Origin: Flavobacterium sp. SUN052
Lineage (GTDB): Bacteria; Bacteroidota; Bacteroidia; Flavobacteriales; Flavobacteriaceae
Assembly (NCBI RefSeq): GCF_028867935.1
Contig: NZ_JAPQNS010000002.1
Coordinates: 558,001 to 622,000 of the forward strand
Reading direction: 5' to 3'
Length of the DNA stretch: 64,000 bases
Shown here: one piece after another, positions 27,801-32,859 of the stretch
How the letters are laid out: each line of letters begins with the position of its first letter
Position numbering within the stretch: the stretch's first letter is position 1
Notes under the pieces: generated by a model
Seen by the model: only the letters and a program-made list of their open reading frames with translations
What the model was told of the DNA's origin: nothing
Databases searched by the model: none
Translations under genes and position numbers: made by a program

Positions 27801-30396
27801 TGTAGGCTGTAATTGCGTAATATTTTGTCCCGCCTGTTGAGGTCGGCAAATTTGTGCCTGTCGGCGTAAAGGTACGGCTAGTTGCTCCGCTAATGACCGT
27901 GAATGCTGTACCAGACGCGTTGGTCAGATACCATTGGTAACCCGTCGCGGTGCCACTGGTAACACTGGCCGACAGGGGTAACGTAAACGACCCGCCCTGG
28001 CAGATGCTTTGCGAAGCAAGGGCCCCTAATACTGGCGGATCGCAGATAAGACCAGCATCGAACGTGTGTACGTTCTGGCCCAGATCGCCCGTCGTCAGGG
28101 ACGTGACCGCAGCGGTGGCACCCGGTGCAAAATCAGAATCAATACCATCGTTCCCTACCGCGTTTGGCGTTGTGAATGACAGACTGGTTAGCGCAGCCTG
28201 TGCAGTCGGAATTCTGACTTCATAGGCCGTGTTATAAGTCAGCGCCGTGGTTGAGGCCGATTTAAATACATACAATCCGTTGGCATCCGTCACGGTGGTG
28301 GCTAAGGGCGTACTGCCGCCAGCCGCAAAAAGCTGAACTGTCACCCCCGTAATGGGCGCTTCGGCAGGGTCCTGAACGCCGTTCTTGTTCTTGTCTAACC
28401 AAACCCGATTGCCGATTTCGATCGGAGCAGGATTGCAGAGCACTTCCACATCACCCAGGCCGTTGGCCTTACCAAACGTTCCAGCTGCCTGAAAACCCGC
28501 CGTTCCATCACCCAGAAACAGCATATAGTTCAAGTTGCGGTTACTGCCTGTGGCATTGTTGAAGAAGTTGATCCCCCCCGACACATAAAAAGTACCCCAG
28601 GGGTCGAACACGGCCACCGCACTTTCGCCACTGCCCGGCAAGACAGCAACACCACCCGTGGTGGTTTCGGAATGGATAACGCCCCGGTTGCCACCTACAT
28701 AGCTACTTCCGCTGTTCTCGTTGAACTCATCTCGGAAGTAATATTCGCCCCCATTGGGGCCCTGGCCGTTGGACAGCTTGTTGGGGCAACCCGTGGTTCC
28801 CTGCATAGCAAAGCTGCCTCCTACATTACATATGCGTAGAATATCACCTGCACCGTGATAGTTCTCCAGACCAGAACCGTCATACTGCGTGTTCTGTGAA
28901 CCTATCTGGTGGCCCATGCGGTCCATAAACGTTAGAATCATTGATCCATCGACGTCGAACTCAATGTCGCTCAACATGGGTACCGGGTAATGATACAGTA
29001 CACTAGCCGTGGTGGGGCCACCCGAGCAAACGACGGCCGGGGGTACATCCGTCCACACGTGCCAGTTGGTCGAAACCGTCGGACAGTTAATCGTGCCCCC
29101 TGTGCGGGTGTAGTTGAGCGCAATCGTCGACGTGCCGTTGATCAGCACCGGTGTGAAGGCCGCCCCATCGAAGTGGTAAATAGTGGCCTCCAGAACGGCT
29201 TCACAAACCACGCCTACATAAACATTGCCCTGGTAATATTTGAGGGCGAAAGGCCGTTGGCTACCCGTTCCGCAGGGGTTGGGAATGGCATATGTCTTGA
29301 CGTCAGCCGAGGTGGGAGCCGTGGCTGGGTTGTTGTCCGAGTCGATTACAATTGAGTTGAGCGTCTTGTCAAAGAGGTTGACCACCCACAGTACTTTACC
29401 ATCATCCGAAATGTCCAGATCACCCAGACCTACTTTACCGATGGCCGAGAAGGATTGTGGGTCACCACCATCAGCAACTGTGGCTGAAGCAGTCAGGCCC
29501 CGCTGGGTATTACGCAACGCTGGTGTGGCACCAATGCCCACCGTCCCCGTATTGATCCCAAGCAAATTAAGATCTACGAACTGGCTAACCACCGGCGTTC
29601 CGGCTGCCGAATGGTTAAGTACATAAATCCCACCTTCGCCAAGCGGCCCAATACCTACGTGGCGTTTGACAAAAGCAGATGTATAAAGTTTTTTGGTTTT
29701 CCGATCCCAGGCCATGCCCCAGGTGGCCCCCACGGAACTAGCTGGAATTTTATAGTTGACCGGATCAACAGGAGCAGCAATGCCGTTGGCAGCCAGGATA
29801 CCCATGGCATCACCGGCCGAATTAAAATCAAATCCGACCAGAGCATCTTTCGACCCGCCGGTGCCGCCCCCCGATGGATTTCCGTTCACGTAGCAGGGCG
29901 TAGCCAGCAACGGGTTGGTCTGGCAATACTGGAGGGCGTTATTGACGGCTAGGTTTGCTGTTGTCGAGCCGCTGGCCGTCACAAACTGGACAATGGTCCC
30001 ACTGCCCCCGACGGTTGTACTCTGCGGCCCACTAAAAAACTCAGAAGGAATACTCGTGAATTCGAGCCGAAGTTTGTTGCCCGCTGCAGTAACGCCGGTG
30101 TTGGCAAAACTATAGGCTCCATCTATATCAGTGGTAGCGGAAACCGGAGAACCCGTAACCGGATAAGCGATTACAACTACCCCAGGCACCCCCTGTTCAC
30201 CAGTGGTAATGGCCGTGGACGATATAGGCGTATTTTGAAAACCATCCGCATTATAATCGCGAAATACCTTACCCGTTACCTGCGCCTGCACGCTCGTTGT
30301 CAATAAGGCAATAAGTCCAAAGACAAACCAACCGATACTTTTTGTAGTGAGGATGCTACGTCTTTTCTGACGTGATAATGAATAGTTGTTGTTCAT
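15838..30396 (-). CDS. Giant 4852-residue secreted SdrD_B/Ig-like repeat protein
   Basis: A 14.6 kb uninterrupted gene, paralogous to its 2021-residue neighbour. The signal peptide covers about residues 1-39 (ends TSVQAQ). Three copies of an SdrD_B + propeller-like + SdrD_B unit follow (propeller parts near 152-655, 1189-1710 and 2064-2519). Then come about 1100 residues of Ig/PKD/He_PIG-like repeats (including GTAYSQTITASGGTAPYVY), six tandem SdrD_B domains (about 3662-4379), a unique insert of about 195 residues, and two final SdrD_B domains. The C-terminal tail is CVPITLGKVVKTGR. SdrD_B loops (DNNRNGIQD) should bind calcium and stiffen the fibre. No T9SS tail, LPXTG or membrane anchor is visible. 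The likely role is a long surface or extracellular-matrix fibre or adhesin. Confidence 0.88.
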   Translation of the reverse strand: MNNNYSLSRQKRRSILTTKSIGWFVFGLIALLTTSVQAQVTGKVFRDYNADGFQNTPISSTAITTGEQGVPGVVVIAYPVTGSPVSATTDIDGAYSFANTGVTAAGNKLRLEFTSIPSEFFSGPQSTTVGGSGTIVQFVTASGSTTANLAVNNALQYCQTNPLLATPCYVNGNPSGGGTGGSKDALVGFDFNSAGDAMGILAANGIAAPVDPVNYKIPASSVGATWGMAWDRKTKKLYTSAFVKRHVGIGPLGEGGIYVLNHSAAGTPVVSQFVDLNLLGINTGTVGIGATPALRNTQRGLTASATVADGGDPQSFSAIGKVGLGDLDISDDGKVLWVVNLFDKTLNSIVIDSDNNPATAPTSADVKTYAIPNPCGTGSQRPFALKYYQGNVYVGVVCEAVLEATIYHFDGAAFTPVLINGTSTIALNYTRTGGTINCPTVSTNWHVWTDVPPAVVCSGGPTTASVLYHYPVPMLSDIEFDVDGSMILTFMDRMGHQIGSQNTQYDGSGLENYHGAGDILRICNVGGSFAMQGTTGCPNKLSNGQGPNGGEYYFRDEFNENSGSSYVGGNRGVIHSETTTGGVAVLPGSGESAVAVFDPWGTFYVSGGINFFNNATGSNRNLNYMLFLGDGTAGFQAAGTFGKANGLGDVEVLCNPAPIEIGNRVWLDKNKNGVQDPAEAPITGVTVQLFAAGGSTPLATTVTDANGLYVFKSASTTALTYNTAYEVRIPTAQAALTSLSFTTPNAVGNDGIDSDFAPGATAAVTSLTTGDLGQNVHTFDAGLICDPPVLGALASQSICQGGSFTLPLSASVTSGTATGYQWYLTNASGTAFTVISGATSRTFTPTGTNLPTSTGGTKYYAITAYNSTTVCSETAFVSLSIKPTQTIAFTAPNTATATQCAGTPLILTVNANATAPDGIRFVYFTSPQSGTAMYTGGTDFGTVASTTVVATKAVSLTTVMPPNTTTGTLTYYVYAILESADGTCKPVDSFVLNVSPLPDVVITADPIICQGSSAKLAATGPGGTTYQWFAGSGTAVIGTSSTLATAPVNTTTTYSVRGTFNTCVSDITSITLSPVVCTSCTASATSLGGKAFRDFNSDGALDTYDLGLSNISVTIFSCDANGTSTQVAQTQTDILGAYSFTGLTAGTTYRVEFSNLPAGYESTFRGTQNGSTVQFTQPGSCSISVGLNKPDDYCQTDPGFAVICFTRNNDPTTEPTIIDMKYTTGAAFSPFSTVDGSYQWGMASSTVDSRPPVINTTLYPIATHTDVATKSSVGTTLGLAWDKTHKQMLTGAYMRAFAPMMTNASTNTYAEATLYKMDYSNGVAGTVSTWLDLETIYGDGFAGTYAPDANFSLTTSGLTSANPNRIGYTGLGSIKFAKDNHEVYVVNLKTQEILVIPVSASGAAVADINQIKRFPLPTDGCPTGTWPDGRSYQAVLGLGLHPATDRVYATVTCTGPTVNDLKGIVYSFDPSDNTPSSGDFRRELDVPLNIDIPATNANVSQYYGQVVHAWEGVTANTAFYTNGSANTTQHTQPWLAEIEFDEQPNGVYGMMVATRNRYHDVINQSFYVTGGALMRAANLATETTPDWTLERNGAVGPFVTSVNYTYSANRAGTNTSPTNRFFKYVGVEGSMMAGMTDYIPGRPEIMSGSMDNFVWNGTSGITWLNRVTGERSRDNRLISDGTPTGYSNTNFPKANNWGGLAVMCNLAPIQIGNRVWRDDNQNGIQDPCEPAIPGAVVKLYDAAKTTVLASATTNATGEYYFSSATVVAGTSTSAVATTALQYNTTYGLVITSLGTSTVVTSYGLSLTDVSPLTPGESGAINTGITLANNDAKVDVVGGTSSPCIKVTTGGPGEINHTYDFGFYKFLCNITATASASSSTVAIGQPAVLSATVTPLGSYTYAWSGPSGVVINPANVATVTTSSLVAGTYTFTVTVSSSPTCSTTAVVSVKAVVPPAAPCTNGLGGIVFNDFNNTGVKSTSAVTLSGIPDVTVTVFDCQGNLVGTATTDATGRYSFPTLTASANYPLRVEFSNLPTWARPTANGTDGRTDVQFVPAPDCNVDYGITSPGDYCQAAPRLITTCFINGVANNTTAPVDVLVSLNYLASTASPAGKLTEANKNQAGSVWGLAYGRTSRKLYSATFLKRHVGFMGTLGDIYVSDAGGSTDATLFVTIPNTGSVASDATRGLGVPSAQSVDLDAFGKVGRVGLGGLSISEDEKTLFTINLNDKKLYSIDVATKALSSVAIPTICDASKGQQVPFAVKTWHGKVYVGVVCDASISKLRSDLKASVLVYDPATATFNPTPVLSVNMDYLKGIAWNNTGYTFSGQSAAAITNRWYPWEDVYTTTNLMVFKNGTDTRDLVSHPEPVLSDIEFDAKGNMILGFMDRIGHQFGESNRTPTNSTNEAAITGGDILKATLVSATNWTIENTITTAGEFFTGDNYLTDHNETSNGGVYYSAQDNLVALTAMDPIAYTSGGIIYLSNSTGAQTQTGAQLFVGGLPTFGKASGLGDITALCNPLPVEIGNRVWIDANQNGVQDPCAAEPGVAGIKVNLYDNTGKLVGKTTTNATGEYYFNTTNVATQGVNPTTGAPLSGTFTGPAPTSQYCIVFGNDGASPQFNTASATFSLSSTAYKLTVANSTASNGDDRNDSDATIASGNSTTAANGFPTICLTTPDAGANHTFDLGLAPDICSLTATVSASSQTVAQGQAVTLVAQATPAGSYTYAWTGSGTITPTNTATVVASNLVVGVNAFTVTVTSAPNCFTTAVVSVTVIPTPVIAVTVTPGVCQSASNQYSISGTLSLSNAVAGTATITDGTATTTVTITAGATSVPFSLSGFNSGTGLHTVTVSYVGKTASVTYTAPLSCTVEPPALVVTVAPPVCNSLTNNYTATGTISLSNAVASTLTITDNGTIIGSVSVTAGQITASFSVSGVSNASSHIVVATLTGGSSASAIYSAPVACTVCSTSITTASLPNGQVGTAYSQTITASGGTAPYVYSLLGNLPAGLGLSTAGVISGTPTTSATSSFTVKVTDAKSCSDSQPLTITIASLPVCSLTATATPGACNTATNQYAVTGTVSSSNAAINNASPQTLTVSVGLVNTLVTLTGDGPVSFTLTGLDSDGLVKTVSVVSSATACGQTSVTYTAPASCTVAIALAVSPGICQSATNQYSISGTLSLTNAVAGTATITDGASTTTVTITAGVISVPYTLNGLNSGTGSHTVTVSYAGKTASQTYTAPLSCTVCSLSVTASAAITICAGQSATLTAAATGGNPAYTYIWQPSATLSGANTATAVATPTATTTYSVLVTDARNCTAVTTVTVVVNGQPSIASIVRGTCVGNLVSVTANASLTGTGTLEYSFNGGAFQASNTTTITANGPTPIVVVVRTVGSTCTVTQSTAVDCACQNPANVSLLPASLATCGRTPVSLTASVSGGTTSATMTSSGTGVFSNAVVNGSATVTYTPSVADVTVGSVTLTIASADPDGVGLCVPVTQSRVLVINPIPTITMNSTTMCSAVSATLTATAGANAYTFAPAGGVQTGNVYVVSPSVTTVYSVTGTTGNCSSITSATVIVFPKPTVGASQTLLCTNGQVPTSTTLTAQTNSSVLTGQWYAQPGNPSATTFVNATSLTTTVSGLLPGQTYQFVWANTSGCADGLTITVGMCATVAPASLGDFVWYDSNGNGQQDGNETGVSGVVVKLYNPLSSTSTPVASLTTGSDGKYLFTNLTPGVYCVIFDKATLPAGYTLTTPNSGTDATDSDADLITGKTTNYTLAAGEQNLTVDAGIKPLPASLGDKVFSDNNRNGIQDKGDTPIAGVTVTLISNGTVVATTTTLSSGTGIGCYSFTGLTPGVPYSVSFTTPAGYTATTPLSGTDRSVDSNPVGGITAPVTLTAGENNITIDAGFVLLTAGLGDYVFEDVNANGQQDAGDKPIQGVTVTLLSSGTVVATTVTSVSGLYSFTGLTPGQVYSVSFTVPAGFTATAQNTGNDASDSDGNPATGLTGTYSLTANEFNPTVDMGYYKPATLGDKVFADNNKNGIQDAGDTPISGVIVTLISNGTVVATTTTLSSGTGIGCYSFTGLTPGVPYSVSFTTPRDYTATTPLSGTDTTKDSNPVGGITAPVTLTSGENNPTIDAGFIPLKASLGDYVWFDLNGNGQQDGTETGVASVTVALCDATSGTVISTTLTDGSGKYLFTNLNPGGYVVKFTAPTGTTFTSPNVAPDGTDSDVASLTGNKGSTGVYSLSAGEQNLTVDAGLIPLLGSIGDFVWKDTNNNGVQDSGEPGVDGVIVQLYTVVSGTISTTPLATTVTSNSGLYGFVNLPSGNYQVKFIIPASLSATCQLSNSANVGNNDALDSDVNPLTGLSQVVTIDVSQPASSTARNNPTIDAGLRRRPTLVILDPCNCFRVEYDLTERFELYEVLQVASSAGETWSVVGQKGMLALDSLVKRPVLIPTSMTETPANSGNYQLPFTYEDSIGYSVTVTNGTDVLEINNQSCSRYMSYTTTIISATLCRSDPPVALTATFNLPGTTEFFYVDKVTNKRVYITQFDPSQFTEGETIFVKLDMKPTDPTRCEAIIVQEVLISSVNCKASLGDKVFADNNRNGIQDAGDTPLSGVTVTLISNGTVVATTTTLSSGTGIGCYSFTGLTPGVPYSVSFTTPAGFTATTPQSGTDTTKDSNPIGGITAPVTLTSGENNTTIDAGFVPVLGSIGDIVWKDLIVNGKYDAGSERGVPGVTVRLLQVTSPVGSTVISTSVVSTTFTDGAGKYLFSNLPEGRYIVEFDKTTLPADCVITGEYKKPGVGDETDSDADPTTGRSPIIDLVPSDPTRQLILTINAGLVNPCITGPKCVPITLGKVVKTGR
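15900..16650 (-). repeat. Final two SdrD_B domains of the giant protein
   Basis: Two SdrD_B units, starting ASLGDKVFADNNRNGIQD and GSIGDIVWKDLIVNGKYD. The first is nearly identical in protein to units at about 18.0-18.35 and 18.7-19.06 kb; the second carries a degenerate calcium loop (DLIVNGKYD). Confidence 0.75.
16451..16503 (-). repeat. 53-bp exact repeat, copy 1
   Basis: Identical to 18842-18894 across 53 bases, inside two SdrD_B units of the giant gene. The intervening unit near 18150-18210 codes almost the same residues with different third codon positions. Confidence 0.8.
17260..19410 (-). repeat. Six tandem SdrD_B domains in the giant gene
   Basis: Units begin near 19410 (SLGDFVWYDSNGNGQQD), 19055 (SLGDKVFSDNNRNGIQD), 18690 (GLGDYVFEDVNANGQQD), 18350 (TLGDKVFADNNKNGIQD), 17990 (SLGDYVWFDLNGNGQQD) and 17640 (SIGDFVWKDTNNNGVQD). 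Spacing is about 115-120 residues. Each has a DxNxNGxxD loop and ends in a TVDAG/TIDAG strand. Confidence 0.85.
18842..18894 (-). repeat. 53-bp exact repeat, copy 2
   Basis: Identical to 16451-16503, in the SdrD_B unit that starts near 19055. Confidence 0.8.
22840..24205 (-). repeat. Propeller-like module, third copy in giant protein
   Basis: From GDYCQAAPRLITTCF to CNPLPVEIGNRVW. Landmarks are VWGLAYGRTSRKLYSATFLK, KVGRVGLGGLSISEDEK, FAVKTWHGKVYVGVVCD, VLSDIEFDAKGNMILGFMD and FGKASGLGD. This is the shortest of the three copies. Confidence 0.7.
25265..26830 (-). repeat. Propeller-like module, second copy in giant protein
   Basis: From DDYCQTDPGFAVICF to CNLAPIQIGNRVW. Landmarks are TTLGLAWDKTHKQMLTGAYM, RIGYTGLGSIKFAKDNHEVY, LAEIEFDEQPNGVYGMMVAT and KANNWGGLAVMC. 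This is the most diverged copy. Confidence 0.7.
28430..29940 (-). repeat. Propeller-like module, first copy in giant protein
   Basis: From QYCQTNPLLATPCYV to CNPAPIEIGNRVW. Landmarks are GATWGMAWDRKTKKLYTSAF, KVGLGDLDISDDGKVLWVV, FALKYYQGNVYVGVVCE, MLSDIEFDVDGSMILTFMD and FGKANGLGD. This copy is the closest to the one in the smaller protein. Confidence 0.7.
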
Positions 30397-30469
30397 AGCT
30401 CCAAAGAGTTGAAGGAACCGAAACGAAAAGTTCCGTTACCTCAAGGGGGCCAAACAAATTCGATGCCAA
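30397..30469 (-). promoter_or_regulatory. Conserved leader of the larger giant gene
   Basis: The 73 bases before the start codon, aligning with 15428-15502 in front of the smaller paralogue. A GGAG lies 4 bases before ATG, unusual for a phylum that mostly lacks Shine-Dalgarno sites. Confidence 0.6.
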
Positions 30470-30801
30470 TTAATGGTCAAGCATTAATACTTAAATAAAA
30501 ACATCTGCATAAATAATCAACAATTGCTAAAAACAGACCTATAGTACGTGAAACACGTATTTTATTGTATTAAACGTTCACGTAAGTGCTCAAAAAAATT
30601 TTATAAAAAGAATCGAGAAGAGCATAAAAATAGCTGTGCTGGCACGGCAAAATATAGTACTTTTTTTAAGTATATAAATAACATAGTCTCAATAGATTTT
30701 TATCTTTTGCGCAACGATTCACTTTATAAAAGCGACAAGGAACAATACATTTCGGGCTTTAGTTAATTTCGAAGAGCGTACCTGGTTAACTGGGCATCCG
30801 T
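30470..30801. other. AT-rich gap between divergent genes
   Basis: About 330 bases with no convincing gene. It holds the inverted repeat TACGTG-aaa-CACGTA at 30545-30559, followed by a related GTTCACGTAAG, which may be an operator. Base composition is much richer in A and T than the flanking genes. Confidence 0.5.
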
Positions 30802-31389
30802 ATGCCCGACTTCTATTTTATGCAAGATATTGAACCCTATTACGGCTGGGAAAGATACTACGTCGCTTCCGACGATGAAGGCTCGCCGTTTCATGAGCGG
30901 GAGTACAACATGAACCAGTACGAGAATAACATCTACGGGTACTACATCCACCCGCTCTGGGATGAAATTGGCTCCGAAACCCTTTACTGCAAAATCCTCT
31001 TCACCGATTACGACCGACGGTATACGGTTATTGAGATGTTTGGCGAATGGAACGACACACTCCATAACGATATCATGTTCCTGAAACGACAAGTGGTTGA
31101 CCCCCTCGTTCAGGAAGGAATCAACCACTTTATTCTCATCGGCGAAAACGTACTCAACTTCCACGGCTCCGACGATGCCTATTACGAAGAATGGTTCGAA
31201 GATGTGGAAGATGGCTGGATTGTGGGGCTAAACTTTCCAGAGTTTGTGGAGCGCGAATGGAAAAAGTACCACCTCGATTATTACATTAACTTTGGTGGTA
31301 CCCTGCACCTCGAAAACTGGCGAACCCTGAAACCGGTTGGGCTTTACACCCTGGTCGACAGCCTGATTATGCGTCGGCTTGGAGCTTGA
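30802..31389 (+). CDS. Conserved hypothetical protein, acidic and aromatic-rich
   Basis: A 195-residue protein without signal peptide or membrane segment. It is unusually rich in Y, W, D and E (for example MQDIEPYYGWERYYVASDDE near the start and YYEEWFEDVEDGWIVGL in the middle). Its tail overlaps the 3' end of msrA on the opposite strand by 23 bases. Codon use and the ATG at 30802 match its neighbours, so I take it as real. I recall similar unannotated proteins in Cytophagales but recognise no domain. A cytosolic location is likely; no function is proposed. Confidence 0.7.
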   Translation: MPDFYFMQDIEPYYGWERYYVASDDEGSPFHEREYNMNQYENNIYGYYIHPLWDEIGSETLYCKILFTDYDRRYTVIEMFGEWNDTLHNDIMFLKRQVVDPLVQEGINHFILIGENVLNFHGSDDAYYEEWFEDVEDGWIVGLNFPEFVEREWKKYHLDYYINFGGTLHLENWRTLKPVGLYTLVDSLIMRRLGA

Positions 31390-32038
31390 GCCATGATTTC
31401 ATCGCCTTTCTGAACTTCTCAACTTTGGGCACCGATACATTCTCAATGTACGGGTTCTCGGGGTGCGCCCGGTAATAACCCTGGTGGTATACCTCGGCAG
31501 GGTAAAACGCTTTGAACGGCACCACCTGCGTCACCACCGGATTGTCGAAATGACCCGATGCGTTGGTGCGTTTGATAGCCGCTTCGATACTGGCCTTCTC
31601 CTCAGGGGTACGGTAAAACGCAATTGACCGATACTGTTTGCCAATATCGGGGCCCTGCCGGTCAGGCGTGGTGGGGTCGTGACCCGCAAAGAAGGCCGTT
31701 AGCAACGTATCATACGGAATTACCTTGGGGTCATAATAAATCTGTACCGACTCGGCATGGCCCGTTTGGTCGGTTCCCACCTGTTCGTAGGTCGGGTTTT
31801 CGAGGTCGCCCCCCGCATATCCCGACACCACCTCACGAACGCCTTTTAGCGATTCAAATTCTTCTTCGATACACCAGAAACAGCCCGCAGCCAGCGTTGC
31901 TACCGCTTCGCCCGGTTTAGCGTCGGGCAGTTTTGCAGGGGTTGTATCTTTTACCTCAGTAGTGGTTTCGGTACTCGACTTTTCGGTGCATCCGGCCAGC
32001 AACAGCAAACTCAGGAGCGATAAGGGAAGTAGTTTCAT
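31367..32038 (-). CDS. msrA: Peptide-methionine (S)-S-oxide reductase MsrA, lipoprotein form
   Basis: A 223-residue enzyme that reduces methionine-S-sulfoxide in oxidised proteins. The MsrA signature GCFWC is at residues 52-56, with catalytic C53 and the neighbouring C56. Downstream are GYAGGDLENPTYEQV, GHAESVQIYYDP and the EVYHQGYYRAHPENPY segment. Residues 1-17 form a lipoprotein signal (LLLLAGC, lipid on C17), so the enzyme should sit in the envelope and repair exported proteins, unlike the usual cytosolic form. The final 23 bases overlap the convergent hypothetical gene. The fused MsrB domain found in some species is absent. Confidence 0.96.
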   Translation of the reverse strand: MKLLPLSLLSLLLLAGCTEKSSTETTTEVKDTTPAKLPDAKPGEAVATLAAGCFWCIEEEFESLKGVREVVSGYAGGDLENPTYEQVGTDQTGHAESVQIYYDPKVIPYDTLLTAFFAGHDPTTPDRQGPDIGKQYRSIAFYRTPEEKASIEAAIKRTNASGHFDNPVVTQVVPFKAFYPAEVYHQGYYRAHPENPYIENVSVPKVEKFRKAMKSWLKLQADA

Positions 32039-32141
32039 AATGAATGTATAACACTTTTATGCCTCCTTTCATTTGCAATCGGCCCACTTTTTTACCTATT
32101 TACCACCTCATTCACAATCCGTTACTATACTACCTTAAACG

Positions 32142-32672
32142 ATGAGCGAGCAAACAGACGACTTAAAGAAAGAAACAGCCAGTTTGGGCGAACAGGCCAG
32201 CCAAAAAGTTGACGAGATCAAAGCGGCCGCTTCAGAACAGATTGACGCGGCATCAGCCAAATTAAGCGAACTGAAAGATCAGGCTTCGGAGAAAATCGCC
32301 GAACTAACCGCCAGTGTCGATGTAGATGGCATTAAAGCGCAGGCATCCGAAAAATTAGCTGATTTGCAGGCTTCCGCTACCGAGGTAGCCACTCAGGCCT
32401 CAGCTAAACTTGATGAAGTAGCCGTTGAAGCATCGGCCAAGTTCGACGAGCTTAAAGCAGCAGCGACCGAACAACTCGGCGATATGCCCGAAAAACTGAA
32501 TGAGCTGAAAGCCGAAGCGGGTGAGAAACTTGACGAACTGAAAGCCGAAGCAGCCGTACAACTCGAAGCGGCCGGGCAGAAACTTGATGAATTACAGGCC
32601 GAAGCTGCCGAGCAAGTAGAAGCAGTCAAAGAAAAAGCGAAAGGCTTCTGGGGTAAGTTATTCGGGAAATAA
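32142..32672 (+). CDS. LEA-like/apolipoprotein-like amphipathic coiled-coil protein
   Basis: A 176-residue, almost entirely helical protein rich in A, E, K and D. It consists of degenerate 11-residue repeats of the form ASEKLDELKAE, repeated about a dozen times, as in group 3 LEA proteins and apolipoprotein-like helices. The C-terminus KGFWGKLFGK is aromatic and basic and looks like a membrane-touching amphipathic end. There is no signal peptide. It is divergent from msrA across about 100 bases. A stress or desiccation role is inferred from composition only; biased composition can mimic homology. Confidence 0.75.
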   Translation: MSEQTDDLKKETASLGEQASQKVDEIKAAASEQIDAASAKLSELKDQASEKIAELTASVDVDGIKAQASEKLADLQASATEVATQASAKLDEVAVEASAKFDELKAAATEQLGDMPEKLNELKAEAGEKLDELKAEAAVQLEAAGQKLDELQAEAAEQVEAVKEKAKGFWGKLFGK

Positions 32673-32696
32673 AGGTTTTTGACAACTGAGAATACT

Positions 32697-32788
32697 GTAG
32701 AGACGCAAGATTTTGCGTCTTACTCGCGTCAGCAATAGTATAGTAAGAATTGCAACTGCGAGTGAGACGCAAAATCTTGCGTCTCTAC
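32697..32788. repeat. Large inverted repeat of nested palindromes (REP/MITE-like)
   Basis: Arms 32697-32727 and 32758-32788 are 31 bases each with one mismatch, around a 30-base spacer. Each arm is itself a palindrome (AGACGCAA-GATT-TTGCGTCT). This looks like a dispersed REP-type or MITE-like element. It could also terminate the coiled-coil gene upstream. Confidence 0.65.
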
Positions 32789-32859
32789 CTTTTTACATTA
32801 TAAAAATAAAATTCCGGCTTTATAAAATTATATTTATACAAAAAATTATCCTTGATCCC

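Noticed and set aside
30548..30766. 72-residue open frame in the AT-rich gap
   Set aside because: Composition (many Lys, Tyr and Asn) follows the AT-rich DNA, there is no recognisable motif, and the frame covers a probable promoter region.
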